From contig DATLSM010000037.1 in NCBI GenBank assembly GCA_035534175.1, positions 1-14,649 on the forward strand: DNA of 14,649 nt. Direction: 5' to 3'. Positions 1 through 7,372 of the stretch are shown here, in pieces. A model generated the notes under the pieces. The model saw only the letters and a list, made by a program, of their open reading frames with translations, did no database searches and was not told the DNA's origin. Source of the stretch: DATLSM01 sp035534175 (GTDB taxonomy: Bacteria > Actinomycetota > Thermoleophilia > Solirubrobacterales > 70-9). Position numbers and translations under genes: made by a program. How positions within the stretch are numbered: the first letter of the stretch is position 1; every line of letters starts with the position of its first letter.

Positions 1-217
<217 letters not shown>

Positions 218-285
218 ATGTTTTATTTACTTACCCTGAGGTCTTGTGCGGTTTTCAAGCTCCACCGGGGCGTCGTCTCGCAAAA

Positions 286-404
286 TTCCGGTGGCGCATA
301 GCGAGTGGGAGACACCTCTTCCCATTCCGAACAGAGCAGTTAAGCCACTCTGCGCCGATGGTACTTGGGGGGCAACCCCCTGGGAGAGTAGGTCGCTGCC
401 GGTT
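286..404 (+). rRNA. rrf: 5S ribosomal RNA
   Basis: This is about 118 bases with the 5S hallmarks. The CCCATTCCGAACAGAG loop lies at about 331-346, followed by GTTAAGCC, and GGGAGAGTAGGTCGCTGCC near the 3' end. The terminal helix I can be drawn directly: bases 288-296 (CCGGTGGCG) pair with 394-402 (CGCTGCCGG), allowing two G-U type pairs. The exact termini are uncertain by one or two bases. It sits 68 bases after the 23S gene and just before a strong terminator, so it closes the rRNA operon. Confidence 0.95.
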
Positions 405-585
405 CTTCTGTGACTCTGGGCCGCCCCGTCGGGGCGGCCCTTTGTCGTCTCCGGCCCTCGCAGCTCGGCGCCGTTCTCCCAACGGGCTCCAGCCCATACT
501 CGCCGAGCGTGGCGAAGTCGATCAGCAGGTCGACGGCGTCGGTCAGCCGTCCGGTCAATGTGGTTTTCGCTGTTGGATCGAACAT
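340..585 (-). CDS. possible small or degraded minus-strand gene, unknown function
   Basis: I do not recognise this. On the minus strand an ATG at 585 opens a frame whose first ~35 codons look coding. Third positions are strongly G/C, and the peptide contains an acidic amphipathic-looking stretch, RLTDAVDLLIDFATLGEYGL. From about 478 downward the codon signature in this frame disappears (GTT GGG AGA ...). The frame then runs through the rRNA terminator and stops inside the 5S gene, which a normal gene would not do. A good-looking signature continues in the neighbouring minus-strand frame (WENGAELRGPE) over roughly 444-477. That suggests either a frameshifted remnant or chance. A minus-strand TAGCTT hexamer lies 8 bases before the ATG, resembling the leaderless promoters seen elsewhere here. 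Confidence that it encodes a protein is low. Confidence 0.22.
   Translation of the reverse strand: MFDPTAKTTLTGRLTDAVDLLIDFATLGEYGLEPVGRTAPSCEGRRRQRAAPTGRPRVTEEPAATYSPRGLPPKYHRRRVA
418..445 (+). terminator. rho-independent terminator of the rRNA operon
   Basis: GGGCCGCCCC (418-427) and GGGGCGGCCC (431-440) form a perfect 10-bp stem with a 3-base GTC loop. The stem is followed by TTTGT on the + strand. It lies 14 bases after the 5S gene. On the minus strand the stem is preceded by ACAAA, so the structure could also act on transcripts from the opposite direction, but there it is followed by AGAGTC rather than a T run. Confidence 0.92.
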
Positions 586-992
586 GAGTTCGTAAGCTAC
601 GGCGACTCCCGGACGGCACTCTGAATCTGCAACGCGGTTTGCATTTGGCGCCTGCGCGAGCCACTTTCGCCGGCAGTGGTGGGGTTTTTCCTCGTTCGAG
701 CGCCGGGGCGGTCGAGCTCTCGCTCTGTCCTATTCCTGGCACCCGAGCGGGCGGTGGCTGGCGCTCCACCGAGCGCCGCGAGCTCCAGGGGCGCGGTTGG
801 GGGAGCGAGCGCCCGATCGAGCCTGCGGGAGGCGCGATTGCCATCGCTTTGGTCCGCGAACCCAGTCCCGGCCGGCGCCTGCTGGCGAGCGCGGTCCGTG
901 TCCTGGGGCGAGCGGCTTGCAGATCCTGGGGCGTTGATCTGCGGGGGTTGGCGCGATGCCGGCCCGCGCGGCCGTTACCCTTGCCCAGACCC
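446..992. other. ~550-base intergenic region between rRNA terminator and murA
   Basis: On the + strand the murA frame stays open upstream to 639. However, the encoded peptide is Arg/Pro/Gly/Ser-rich with no recognisable family, and MurA homology begins exactly at the ATG at 993. The upstream extension is therefore treated as open by GC bias only. I see no tRNA, repeat or terminator between 446 and 975. The only candidate signals are the minus-strand coding-like stretch near 478-585 and a -10-like TACCCT just before murA. Confidence 0.6.
976..981 (+). promoter_or_regulatory. putative -10 element of murA
   Basis: TACCCT fits the actinobacterial TANNNT consensus and ends 11 bases before the murA ATG. 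This would give a transcript with a leader of only about 0-5 bases. No Shine-Dalgarno is visible before murA, which fits a leaderless or near-leaderless message. No convincing -35 was found at 16-18 bases. Confidence 0.35.
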
Positions 993-2291
993 ATGGAGAA
1001 GTTCGTCATCCAAGGCGGCGTCCCGCTCTCCGGCGAGTTGACGGTCGCCGGCAACAAGAACGCCGCGCTGCCGATCCTCGCCGCCTCCCTGCTGACCGAG
1101 GAGGAGTTGCTGCTGCACCGGGTGCCGCGCATCCGCGACACCGAGGCTCAGATCGCTTTGCTGGAGCGGCTTGGGGTCGAGGTCGCCTGGGTCGCCGACA
1201 ACAGTCTCAGGCTCTGCGCCGCGGGCGTCAGCGAGATCGAAGTCGACCAGGACCTCTCGAGCAGAATCCGGGCCTCCTTCCTCCTCGCCGGGCCGCTGCT
1301 GGCTCGCTTTGGCGAGGCGCGAATGCCGCCACCCGGGGGGGACTTCATCGGCCGCCGCCGCCTCGACGCCCACCTCGACGCCTTCAAGGACCTCGGCGCC
1401 CGCGTCGACGGCGACCGCTGGATCGAGCTGGCCGCACCGCCAGGGGGACTGCGGGCCTGCGAAATCTTCATGGACGAGCCCTCGGTGATGGGCACCGAGA
1501 ACGCCCTGATGGCGGCTGCCCTGACTCCGGGGCCGACCACGATCGCCAACGCCGCCAGCGAGCCCCACGTCCAGGATCTCGCCCGACTGCTGAGCGCGAT
1601 GGGGGCCACGGTCGAAGGGATCGGCTCCAACGTGATGACCGTTCAGGGCCGCGACCGGCTGGGCGGCGCCGAGCATACGATCTCCCCCGACCACATCGAG
1701 GTTGGCAGCTTCATGGCCCTGGCGGCCGCCACCGGCGGCGAGCTGCGGGTCCGCGATGCGGGTCCGGCCGACCTGGTCATGGTCCGCCGCCAGTTCCGCC
1801 GCCTTGGCCTGCGCTCGACGGTTGAGGGGGAGGACATCGTGGTGCCGCCGGGGCAGGTTCTGCGCGTCCAGACCGACATCGGCGATGCGATTCCAAAGAT
1901 CGAGGACGGCCCCTGGCCCGCCTTCCCCGCCGATCTCACCTCGATCGCCCTGGCCCTCGCCACTCAGGCGGAGGGCGAGGTGCTGATCTTCGAGAAGATG
2001 TTTGAGAACCGTCTCTTCTTCGTCGACAAGCTGGTCGCGATGGGCGCTCGGATCACGCTGTGCGATCCCCACCGGGCGATCGTCAGCGGTCCGAGCCGGC
2101 TTCACGGCGAACGGGTCGAGAGTCCCGACATCCGCGCCGGGATGGCGATGCTCATCGCCGCGCTGGCAGCCGACGGCACCTCGGAGATCGGCAACATCCG
2201 CCAGATCGATCGCGGCTACGAGCAGATCGACGAGCGGCTGCGTGGGCTCGGCGCCCAGATTGAACGGGTCTCTGCTGAGGTCCCCGCGTAG
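993..2291 (+). CDS. murA: UDP-N-acetylglucosamine 1-carboxyvinyltransferase (MurA), Cys-to-Asp variant
   Basis: MurA is the cytoplasmic enzyme that transfers enolpyruvyl from phosphoenolpyruvate to UDP-GlcNAc, the first committed step of peptidoglycan synthesis. The 432-residue product has the EPSP-synthase fold signatures: GNKNAALPILAA at 20-31 with the PEP-binding Lys22/Asn23, a PGGDFIGRR loop at 114-122, PADLTS with the conserved Asp, DIRAGMA with the conserved Arg, and the C-terminal IDRGYEQIDERLRGLGA. The loop residue that is Cys115 in E. coli is Asp117 here (codon GAC at 1341-1343). This is the same replacement as in Mycobacterium tuberculosis MurA, where it prevents alkylation by fosfomycin. 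The start at 993 is chosen because homology begins there. The frame is open further upstream but without sense. It stands alone between the rRNA operon and hisZ. Confidence 0.96.
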   Translation: MEKFVIQGGVPLSGELTVAGNKNAALPILAASLLTEEELLLHRVPRIRDTEAQIALLERLGVEVAWVADNSLRLCAAGVSEIEVDQDLSSRIRASFLLAGPLLARFGEARMPPPGGDFIGRRRLDAHLDAFKDLGARVDGDRWIELAAPPGGLRACEIFMDEPSVMGTENALMAAALTPGPTTIANAASEPHVQDLARLLSAMGATVEGIGSNVMTVQGRDRLGGAEHTISPDHIEVGSFMALAAATGGELRVRDAGPADLVMVRRQFRRLGLRSTVEGEDIVVPPGQVLRVQTDIGDAIPKIEDGPWPAFPADLTSIALALATQAEGEVLIFEKMFENRLFFVDKLVAMGARITLCDPHRAIVSGPSRLHGERVESPDIRAGMAMLIAALAADGTSEIGNIRQIDRGYEQIDERLRGLGAQIERVSAEVPA

Positions 2292-2320
2292 CAGGGCTTT
2301 CCGGCTCTCTCTCGTAAGGT
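2292..2320 (+). promoter_or_regulatory. putative promoter of the histidine operon (leaderless type)
   Basis: TAAGGT (2315-2320) fits the TANNNT -10 pattern and ends 7 bases before the hisZ ATG, so transcription would begin at or next to the start codon. Seventeen bases upstream is CAGGGC (2292-2297), overlapping the end of murA. The identical hexamer at identical spacing occurs before hisF (7338-7343). There is no Shine-Dalgarno between the -10 and the ATG. I infer a leaderless mRNA. Whether CAGGGC is a -35 element or an operator is unknown. Confidence 0.45.
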
Positions 2321-2327
2321 CCGGCGG

Positions 2328-3329
2328 ATGATCCACCCAATCCCTCCCGGCACGCGCGACGTGCTCCCCGACGAGATGCGCGAGCTTCGCCGTCTACACC
2401 TCGCCCTGATCGAGGTGTTCGAGAGCCGTGGCTACGGCCAGGTGTCGACGCCCGCGATCGAGTACAACGAGGTGCTGGCGCGCGGCGACGGGCGGACCGC
2501 CGGCGGCGCCTACCGCTTCTTCGACGAGCGCGGCGACCTCCTGGCGCTGCGCTCCGACATGACCGTGCCGATTGCTCGCCTGGTCGCCAGCCGCTACGCG
2601 GAGGCCAAGGCGCCGCTGCGGCTCTGCTACCTGGCCAATGCCTACCGAGCGATCCGCCCCCAGCGCGGCCAGATGCGCGAGTTCGCGCAGGCCGGGGTGG
2701 AGCTGGTCGGTTCGCCGGCTCCGCAGGGGACCGCCGAGGTGGTCGAGGTCCTGGAGGCGGCGCTCGATGCGGCCGGGCTGACTCGCGCCGTGGTCGGCCT
2801 CGGCGACGCCGACCTCTACCGCCAGCTCCTGGCCGAGTTTGGCGTGGAAGGGGAGGCGCGCGACTCGGTCCTGGAGCGGTTGGCGATGCACGATCTGGTC
2901 GGTCTGGAGGCGGAGCTCTCGGCCCTGGAGGGGATCAGCGAGGAACAGTGCGCGACCTGTGTCGCCCTCTCCCAGCTGCGTGGCGGCAGCGAGGTGCTGG
3001 AGCAGGCCCGCAGCCTCGGCGGCGCCGCGGTGGAGCGCGCGACGGCGCGGATCCAGGAAACCTACGACGCGCTGAAGGAGCGAGGTGTGGCGGATCGGGT
3101 GCGTATCGACCTCGGTCTGCTGCGCGACCTCGGCTACTACAGCGGCGCCATCCTCGAGGTCTATGACCCGGCGCTGGGGCACGTGCTCGGCGGTGGCGGC
3201 CGCTACGACGGCTTGCTCAGGCGCTTCGGTCTCGATCTGCCGGCGGCAGGGTTCGCCCTCTATCTGGAGCGCGTCCACGTCGCCCAGATGGAGGAGGAGT
3301 CCAGAGAGGCAGGGGGGACCACGCGATGA
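2328..3329 (+). CDS. hisZ: ATP phosphoribosyltransferase regulatory subunit (HisZ)
   Basis: HisZ is a catalytically inactive paralogue of histidyl-tRNA synthetase. It assembles with the short form of HisG to make the hetero-octameric, histidine-sensitive ATP phosphoribosyltransferase. The 333-residue product has a class II synthetase core: PGTRDVLP at 7-14, motif-2-like residues NAYRAIRPQRGQMREFAQAG at 104-123, LGYYSGAILEVY at 268-279 and LGGGGRYDGLL at 287-297, ending with AAGFALYLERV. It stops there, without the C-terminal anticodon-binding domain of true HisS. That short length and its position directly before a short hisG identify it as HisZ. Its stop overlaps the hisG start (ATGA at 3326-3329). 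The ATG at 2328 is preceded by a -10-like hexamer rather than a ribosome binding site. Confidence 0.94.
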   Translation: MIHPIPPGTRDVLPDEMRELRRLHLALIEVFESRGYGQVSTPAIEYNEVLARGDGRTAGGAYRFFDERGDLLALRSDMTVPIARLVASRYAEAKAPLRLCYLANAYRAIRPQRGQMREFAQAGVELVGSPAPQGTAEVVEVLEAALDAAGLTRAVVGLGDADLYRQLLAEFGVEGEARDSVLERLAMHDLVGLEAELSALEGISEEQCATCVALSQLRGGSEVLEQARSLGGAAVERATARIQETYDALKERGVADRVRIDLGLLRDLGYYSGAILEVYDPALGHVLGGGGRYDGLLRRFGLDLPAAGFALYLERVHVAQMEEESREAGGTTR

Positions 3330-4006
3330 GCATCGAGGTCGCCGGCATGGGCCGGGCCAAGGCCGATGGCCCGCTGAAGCTCGCGGTGCCCCGCGGGGCG
3401 CTCTTCGGCGAGGCCCTCGACGCGCTCGACGCGGCCGGCATCGAGACGGCGGAGCTGCGCGGCGACTCCCGTTCGCTGATCTTTGAGTCCCCGGACATCA
3501 CCCTGGTGACCATGCGGCCCTCCGACGTGCCCACATACGTCGAGGCGGGCGCCGCCGATGTCGGCATCACCGGCAAGGACGTGCTGCTCGAGCAGTCCGA
3601 TCGCGTGGTCTATGAGCTGTTGGATCTCGGCTTCGGCCGCTGTCGCATGGTGCTGGCTGGCCGGGTGGGCGATGAGCGACTGGGGGAGTCCGAGCGGCGC
3701 CTGGGGATGATGCGGATCGCGACCAAGTACCCGCGCGTGGCGGAGCGCCACTTCGAGCGAACCGGTCGCCAGGTTGAGGTGATCGAGGTCAAGGGCTCGG
3801 TTGAGCTGGCACCGCTGATTGGCCTCGCCGACGGGATAGTTGACCTCGTCGCCACCGGGCGTACGCTGAAGGAGAACGACCTCGAGGTGCGCGAGGAGAT
3901 CCTCCTCTGCACGGCGCGCTTCGTCGCCAACCGCGTCGCCCACAAGCTTCGGGCAGGCGAGGTGGACGCGCTGACGGCGAGGCTGCGGGAGGCGACCGCG
4001 GCATGA
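3326..4006 (+). CDS. hisG: ATP phosphoribosyltransferase catalytic subunit, short form (HisG_S)
   Basis: HisG condenses ATP and PRPP to phosphoribosyl-ATP, the first step of histidine synthesis. At 226 residues it lacks the ~75-residue C-terminal regulatory domain of long HisG, so activity and feedback control should depend on HisZ, encoded immediately upstream. The N-terminal LAVPRGAL block (about 18-25), AADVGITGKDVL, and the PRPP-binding loop DGIVDLVATGRTLKEN at 169-184 are all present. Translation is coupled to hisZ through a 4-base ATGA overlap, with an AGGGGGG purine run a few bases upstream as a plausible ribosome binding site. An in-frame ATG eight codons in (M8) is an alternative start, since the first residues are not conserved. 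Confidence 0.95.
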   Translation: MSIEVAGMGRAKADGPLKLAVPRGALFGEALDALDAAGIETAELRGDSRSLIFESPDITLVTMRPSDVPTYVEAGAADVGITGKDVLLEQSDRVVYELLDLGFGRCRMVLAGRVGDERLGESERRLGMMRIATKYPRVAERHFERTGRQVEVIEVKGSVELAPLIGLADGIVDLVATGRTLKENDLEVREEILLCTARFVANRVAHKLRAGEVDALTARLREATAA

Positions 4007-5274
4007 GGTTGAAGAGCTTCGAATGGGCCGGGGCAGCTGAGACCGCCCGGCTGATCCGCACCTCGCTCACGGCCTCGGTCCCCGCCCGTGAGGTCAGCAC
4101 GATCGGGAAAGAGGTGCTCGATGGGGGCGACGCGGCCGTGCTGAGGTTGACCGCGCGTTTTGACGCAACCAAGAGCCCGCCGTCCTCCCTCCGGGTTGAC
4201 CCGGCGGCGGCAGCGGCGGCGCTGGCCAATCTTGATCCCGACCTGCGTCTGTCCCTTGAGCTGGCGGCCGCCAACGTTCGGGCTGTGGCCGAAGCGCAAC
4301 CCGGCCTGGAATCGCAGAAGGTGGAGCTTCCCCAGGGGCAGGTGGTCACGATTCGAGACATTCCCGTGGCCGCCGCTGGGATCTATGCACCGGGTGGCAG
4401 GGCGCCCTATCCATCCAGCGTGGTGATGTGTGCGATCCCCGCCCGAGTCGCTGGCGTCGGGCGCCTCGCTCTGGCCTCGCCGCCGGGCCGCGACGGCAGC
4501 CTGGATCCACTCGTCCTCGCCGCCGCTGCGCTTTGCGGTGTGGACGACATCTATGCCATGGGGGGCGCCCAGGCGATCTTCGCCCTGGCCTATGGGACGC
4601 AGACCGTTGAGGCGGTCAACGTGATCGCCGGACCGGGCAACGCCTGGGTGCAGGAGGCAAAGCGGGCGGTCTTTGGCACTGTTGGCCTCGACTCCTACGC
4701 CGGGCCCTCGGAGCTGATGCTGGTTGCGGGACCCGACACGGATCCAGAGTGGGCGGCTCTTGACCTCTGTGCACAGGCTGAGCACGGCCCTGATGCCCCG
4801 CTGGTCGCAGTAGCCGTCGAGGCGGGGGTGCTGGAGGCGATCGCCGCGGCCTGCGTGAGGGTGGCCTCCGAGCGCCCCAGCGTCGAGGATTCAGTGCTGG
4901 CGCTGGTCCAGGTCCCCGATCTAAACGAGGCGATCGAGCTGGCCAACGCCTTTGCCCCAGAGCACCTCGAGCTGTTGGCCGAGGATCTCGCGCCTCTCGC
5001 CGGGAGGGTGACGAGCGCCGGGTGCGTGTTCACCGGTCGCCACGGAGCGACCGCCTTCGGCGATTACGTCGCCGGCTCCAACCACGTCCTGCCCACGGGT
5101 GGAGCCGGCCGCTTCTCCGGCCCGCTCGGCCCCGACATCTTCCGCCGCAGGACGGCCACCGTGGAGATCACGGCGCAGGCCGCGGCAGCGCTCGCCCCAC
5201 ACGTCGACGTCCTCGCCCGCGCCGAGGGATTCCCCGTGCACTGCGAGTCGGCGATGATTAGAGCCGAGCCATGA
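4003..5274 (+). CDS. hisD: histidinol dehydrogenase
   Basis: HisD is the zinc-dependent, NAD-dependent enzyme that oxidises L-histidinol to L-histidine in two steps, ending the pathway. The 423-residue length is normal for the family. The expected zinc ligands are all in place: Gln258 and His261 (AQAEHGPD), Asp354 (FGDYVAGSNHVLPT) and His413 (GFPVHCES). The catalytic pair Glu320/His321 lies in APEHLEL. The nucleotide-binding region shows AGIYAPGGRAPYPSSV and NVIAGPGNAWV. The start overlaps the hisG stop by ATGA and has a GGGAGG site (3987-3992) ten bases upstream. It is the third gene of the operon and overlaps hisB at 5271. Confidence 0.97.
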   Translation: MRLKSFEWAGAAETARLIRTSLTASVPAREVSTIGKEVLDGGDAAVLRLTARFDATKSPPSSLRVDPAAAAAALANLDPDLRLSLELAAANVRAVAEAQPGLESQKVELPQGQVVTIRDIPVAAAGIYAPGGRAPYPSSVVMCAIPARVAGVGRLALASPPGRDGSLDPLVLAAAALCGVDDIYAMGGAQAIFALAYGTQTVEAVNVIAGPGNAWVQEAKRAVFGTVGLDSYAGPSELMLVAGPDTDPEWAALDLCAQAEHGPDAPLVAVAVEAGVLEAIAAACVRVASERPSVEDSVLALVQVPDLNEAIELANAFAPEHLELLAEDLAPLAGRVTSAGCVFTGRHGATAFGDYVAGSNHVLPTGGAGRFSGPLGPDIFRRRTATVEITAQAAAALAPHVDVLARAEGFPVHCESAMIRAEP

Positions 5275-5861
5275 GTCGTACAGCCGACAGAGAGCGCAAG
5301 ACCGCCGAGACCCAGGTCCGTCTCTGGCTGGACCTCGACGGGGGAGAATCCAGCGCTGCGACGGGCGTCGGCTTCCTCGACCACATGCTCGACCTGCTCG
5401 CCCGCCATGGGCGCCTCGGCCTCCGGGTGGAGGCCAGCGGCGACCTCGAGACCGGCGCCCACCACACCGTGGAGGACGTCGGCATCGTCCTCGGCCAGGC
5501 GCTGGATGAGGCGCTCGGGGGTCGCGTTGGTATCCGCCGATACGGTTCGGCCCTTGTGCCGATGGACGAGTCGCTCGCCGAGTGCGCGATCGACATCTCC
5601 GGCCGGCCGTTGTGCGTATTCGACGCCGAGCTGCCGGCGACCTCGATCGCCGGCTTCGACACCGAGCTCGCCGAGGAGTTCTTCCGCGCGGTCGCCAACA
5701 GCGCCAAGCTGACCCTGCACGTCTCGGTTCGCTACGGGTCAAACGCCCACCACATGATCGAGGCCGCTTTCAAGGCCTTCGCCCGGGCGCTGCGCGTCGC
5801 TGTCTCCATCGATCCCGGCGAGAGCGGCGTGCCATCGACCAAGGGGACCCTGAATGAGTAA
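5271..5861 (+). CDS. hisB: imidazoleglycerol-phosphate dehydratase (monofunctional HisB)
   Basis: This is the manganese-dependent dehydratase that converts imidazole glycerol phosphate to imidazole acetol phosphate. At 196 residues it is the stand-alone dehydratase, without the N-terminal histidinol-phosphatase domain of enterobacterial HisB. The duplicated metal-binding motifs are clear: GFLDHML at 34-40 and HHTVED at 64-69 in the first half, and NAHHMIEAAFKA from 158 in the second. DISGRP is also present, as is the terminal STKGTL substrate-binding tail. It overlaps hisD by 4 bases and hisH by 8. The phosphatase activity it lacks, and the HisC aminotransferase that would act next, are not encoded in this window. 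Confidence 0.96.
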   Translation: MSRTADRERKTAETQVRLWLDLDGGESSAATGVGFLDHMLDLLARHGRLGLRVEASGDLETGAHHTVEDVGIVLGQALDEALGGRVGIRRYGSALVPMDESLAECAIDISGRPLCVFDAELPATSIAGFDTELAEEFFRAVANSAKLTLHVSVRYGSNAHHMIEAAFKAFARALRVAVSIDPGESGVPSTKGTLNE

Positions 5862-6528
5862 ACCTCCGCCTCCTGCGGCCTGGGGCGGAGGCGACTCCGC
5901 CCGGATCGCGATCCTGGATTACGGCATGGGAAATCTGCGCTCGGTGGAGAAGGCGCTGGAGCACGTCGGCGCCGCGGCGACGATCACCGCCGACGCCGGC
6001 GAGGTGCGCGCCTGCGACGGCCTCATCCTTCCCGGTGTCGGTGCCTTTCCCCGGGCGATGATGAGTATCCGCGAGCTGGGCCTGGAGGAGTTGGTGTCCG
6101 AGCGACGAGAGGCCCAGGTTCCGATCCTCGGCATCTGCCTCGGGCTCCAGCTCCTCTTCGATTCGACAACAGAGCTGGGCGGCGCGGCCGGCCTCGGCGT
6201 GCTGTCGGGCGAGGTCGCCGAGCTCGACGCCGGCTCGCTGAAGGTTCCGCACATCGGCTGGTCGCCGGTGCGTTGGGAGCGCAAGTCGCGCCTCAGTGCC
6301 GGGATCGCGTCCGAGACGCCCTTCTACTTCGTCCACTCCTTCGCCCCCCGGCCCGGCGCCGAGGAGCTGTTGGGCACCGCCACCTACGGCCCCCGCTTTG
6401 CCTGCGCGGCGGAGCGCGAAAACGTCTTCGGCGTCCAGTTTCACCCCGAGAAGTCAAGCGCCGCCGGCCTGCGGCTGCTCTCCAACTTCGCCGGGATCTG
6501 TGCGTCAGTGCCGGCCCCGGCCCTCTGA
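5854..6528 (+). CDS. hisH: imidazole glycerol phosphate synthase, glutamine amidotransferase subunit
   Basis: HisH hydrolyses glutamine and channels ammonia to HisF, forming IGP and AICAR from PRFAR. The 224-residue product is a class I glutamine amidotransferase. The nucleophile Cys95 lies in GICLGLQ, and His197 and Glu199 in FHPEKSS complete the triad. DYGMGN (22-27) and LPGVGAF (59-65) are the usual HisH blocks. The sequence begins with about 15 extra Pro/Gly-rich residues before the conserved ARIAILDYG. No internal ATG or GTG fits better, and the ATG at 5854 overlaps the hisB stop, so this start is kept with mild doubt. The partner hisF is not adjacent: hisA and a 113-base gap intervene. 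Confidence 0.95.
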   Translation: MSKPPPPAAWGGGDSARIAILDYGMGNLRSVEKALEHVGAAATITADAGEVRACDGLILPGVGAFPRAMMSIRELGLEELVSERREAQVPILGICLGLQLLFDSTTELGGAAGLGVLSGEVAELDAGSLKVPHIGWSPVRWERKSRLSAGIASETPFYFVHSFAPRPGAEELLGTATYGPRFACAAERENVFGVQFHPEKSSAAGLRLLSNFAGICASVPAPAL

Positions 6529-6533
6529 GACCG

Positions 6534-7259
6534 GTGATCCTCTATCCGGCGATAGACATTCGCGGCGCCGGCGCGGTGCGGTTGCTGCGGGGTGACTACG
6601 CGCGCGAGACCGCCTACGACGCGGACCCGGTGGAGGCGGCGGCGCGCTGGGAGGGACAGGGCGCCGAGTTCCTCCACGTTGTGGACCTCGACGGCGCCAG
6701 GGCGGGGAGGCCCCAGAACCTAGATGTGGTGCGGCGAATTGCTAGCGCAGTCGGCTGCCCGATCCAGGTCGGTGGCGGCCTGCGCGACGCCGATTCGGTC
6801 GCGGCGGCCATCGATGCTGGCGCGGAGCGGGTGGTTATCGGCACCGCGGCGCTGCGCGACCGAGCCTTCCTCGCCGAGATGCTGCAGCGCTACGGCGATC
6901 GGGTGGTGGTCTCGGTCGACGCCCGCGACGGCCAGGTTGCGCTGGAGGGCTGGACCGTGGCAGGCCAGGAGGGGGTGGTTGAGGCCGTCGCAGCGCTGGG
7001 CGAGATGGGCGTGGTCAGGGTCCTCTGTACCGCAATCGAGGTCGACGGCACGATGGAGGGCCCGGCGATCGATCAACTGGGCGAGATCGCCGCCGCAACG
7101 GGCGGCGCGATCATCGCCTCCGGCGGCGTCGGCGAGCTCTCCCACCTCGAAACCCTCGCTGCCGGGGCGCCGGCCAACGTCGAGGGCGTGATCGTCGGCC
7201 GGGCCCTCTACGAGCAGAAATTCACCGTCGCCGAGGCCATCGCAGCGCTCAGCCGTTAG
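6534..7259 (+). CDS. hisA: phosphoribosylformimino-AICAR-phosphate isomerase (HisA)
   Basis: HisA is the (beta/alpha)8-barrel isomerase that converts ProFAR to PRFAR by an Amadori rearrangement. The protein is 241 residues from the GTG at 6534. The frame is open upstream into hisH, but homology begins at ILYPAIDIRG, five bases after the hisH stop. Catalytic Asp8 is in PAIDIR, a second conserved Asp is in VVSVDARDG, and the late pair is in CTAIEVDGT. Phosphate-binding glycines appear in VGGGLRD and IASGGVG. In actinobacteria this slot is sometimes filled by the bifunctional PriA (HisA/TrpF). The local motifs here read as ordinary HisA, but substrate range cannot be settled by eye. It is the last gene before a gap with hairpins. 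Confidence 0.92.
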   Translation: MILYPAIDIRGAGAVRLLRGDYARETAYDADPVEAAARWEGQGAEFLHVVDLDGARAGRPQNLDVVRRIASAVGCPIQVGGGLRDADSVAAAIDAGAERVVIGTAALRDRAFLAEMLQRYGDRVVVSVDARDGQVALEGWTVAGQEGVVEAVAALGEMGVVRVLCTAIEVDGTMEGPAIDQLGEIAAATGGAIIASGGVGELSHLETLAAGAPANVEGVIVGRALYEQKFTVAEAIAALSR

Positions 7260-7280
7260 GAGTGGGTGCCCGCCGTCGGA

Positions 7281-7313
7281 GCTCCCCCCCGGTGGGAGCC
7301 GAGCCGGAGTCGG
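7281..7313 (+). other. two overlapping hairpins after hisA
   Basis: GCTCCC (7281-7286) pairs with GGGAGC (7293-7298), and GCCGA (7297-7301) pairs with TCGGC (7309-7313). The two stems share bases 7297-7298, so they are adjacent or mutually exclusive. No T run follows, so this is not a standard intrinsic terminator. It could be a weak terminator or processing site between the hisZGDBHA block and hisF. Confidence 0.3.
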
Positions 7314-7337
7314 CGATCTCTGCGCGACGGCCTCCGG

Positions 7338-7366
7338 CAGGGCCTGGGCCGCTCTGCCTCTAGGCT
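7338..7366 (+). promoter_or_regulatory. putative hisF promoter (leaderless type)
   Basis: TAGGCT (7361-7366) matches TANNNT and ends 6 bases before the hisF ATG. CAGGGC (7338-7343) lies exactly 17 bases upstream, as it does before hisZ. No Shine-Dalgarno is visible between the -10 and the ATG. The parallel with hisZ suggests that the two histidine transcription units share control, but this is inferred from two sites only. Confidence 0.42.
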
Positions 7367-7372
7367 TGTCCG

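Noticed and set aside
446..975. tRNA genes, CRISPR repeats, insertion-sequence ends or attachment sites in the largest intergenic region
   Set aside because: No cloverleaf, no spaced direct repeats and no inverted terminal repeats could be found on reading either strand.
639..992. In-frame upstream extension of murA by 118 codons
   Set aside because: The peptide is Arg/Gly/Pro/Ser-rich with no family resemblance, and MurA homology begins exactly at the ATG at 993 with a normal N-terminus.
227..1141. Long minus-strand open frame over 5S, intergenic region and murA start
   Set aside because: It runs through the terminator and the 5S gene, and the peptide is low-complexity Arg/Ser/Pro. It is open because of high GC content. 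Only a short part near 444-477 shows a coding-like pattern, and this is reported separately.
975..2336. 453-codon minus-strand frame opposite murA, and similar antisense frames opposite hisZ, hisD, hisF and proC (for example 2394-3278, 3610-4785, 7682-8698, 9160-10641, 11486-12514)
   Set aside because: Each lies fully antisense to a recognised gene, has no domain resemblance, and is expected from strong third-position GC.
2328..3329. Reading this gene as histidyl-tRNA synthetase (hisS)
   Set aside because: There is no C-terminal anticodon-binding domain, the length is 333 residues, and it is coupled to a short-form hisG, which all point to HisZ.
5854..5901. HisH N-terminal Pro/Gly-rich ~15 residues as a functional extension
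   Set aside because: There is no alternative start with better support, but short ragged N-termini are common. It is noted in the feature and not treated as a finding.
6534..7259. PriA (bifunctional HisA/TrpF) as found in mycobacteria and streptomycetes
   Set aside because: Local motifs (PAIDIRG, CTAIEVDGT, VSVDARDG) match plain HisA at least as well. Nothing visible favours dual function, but it cannot be excluded without alignment.
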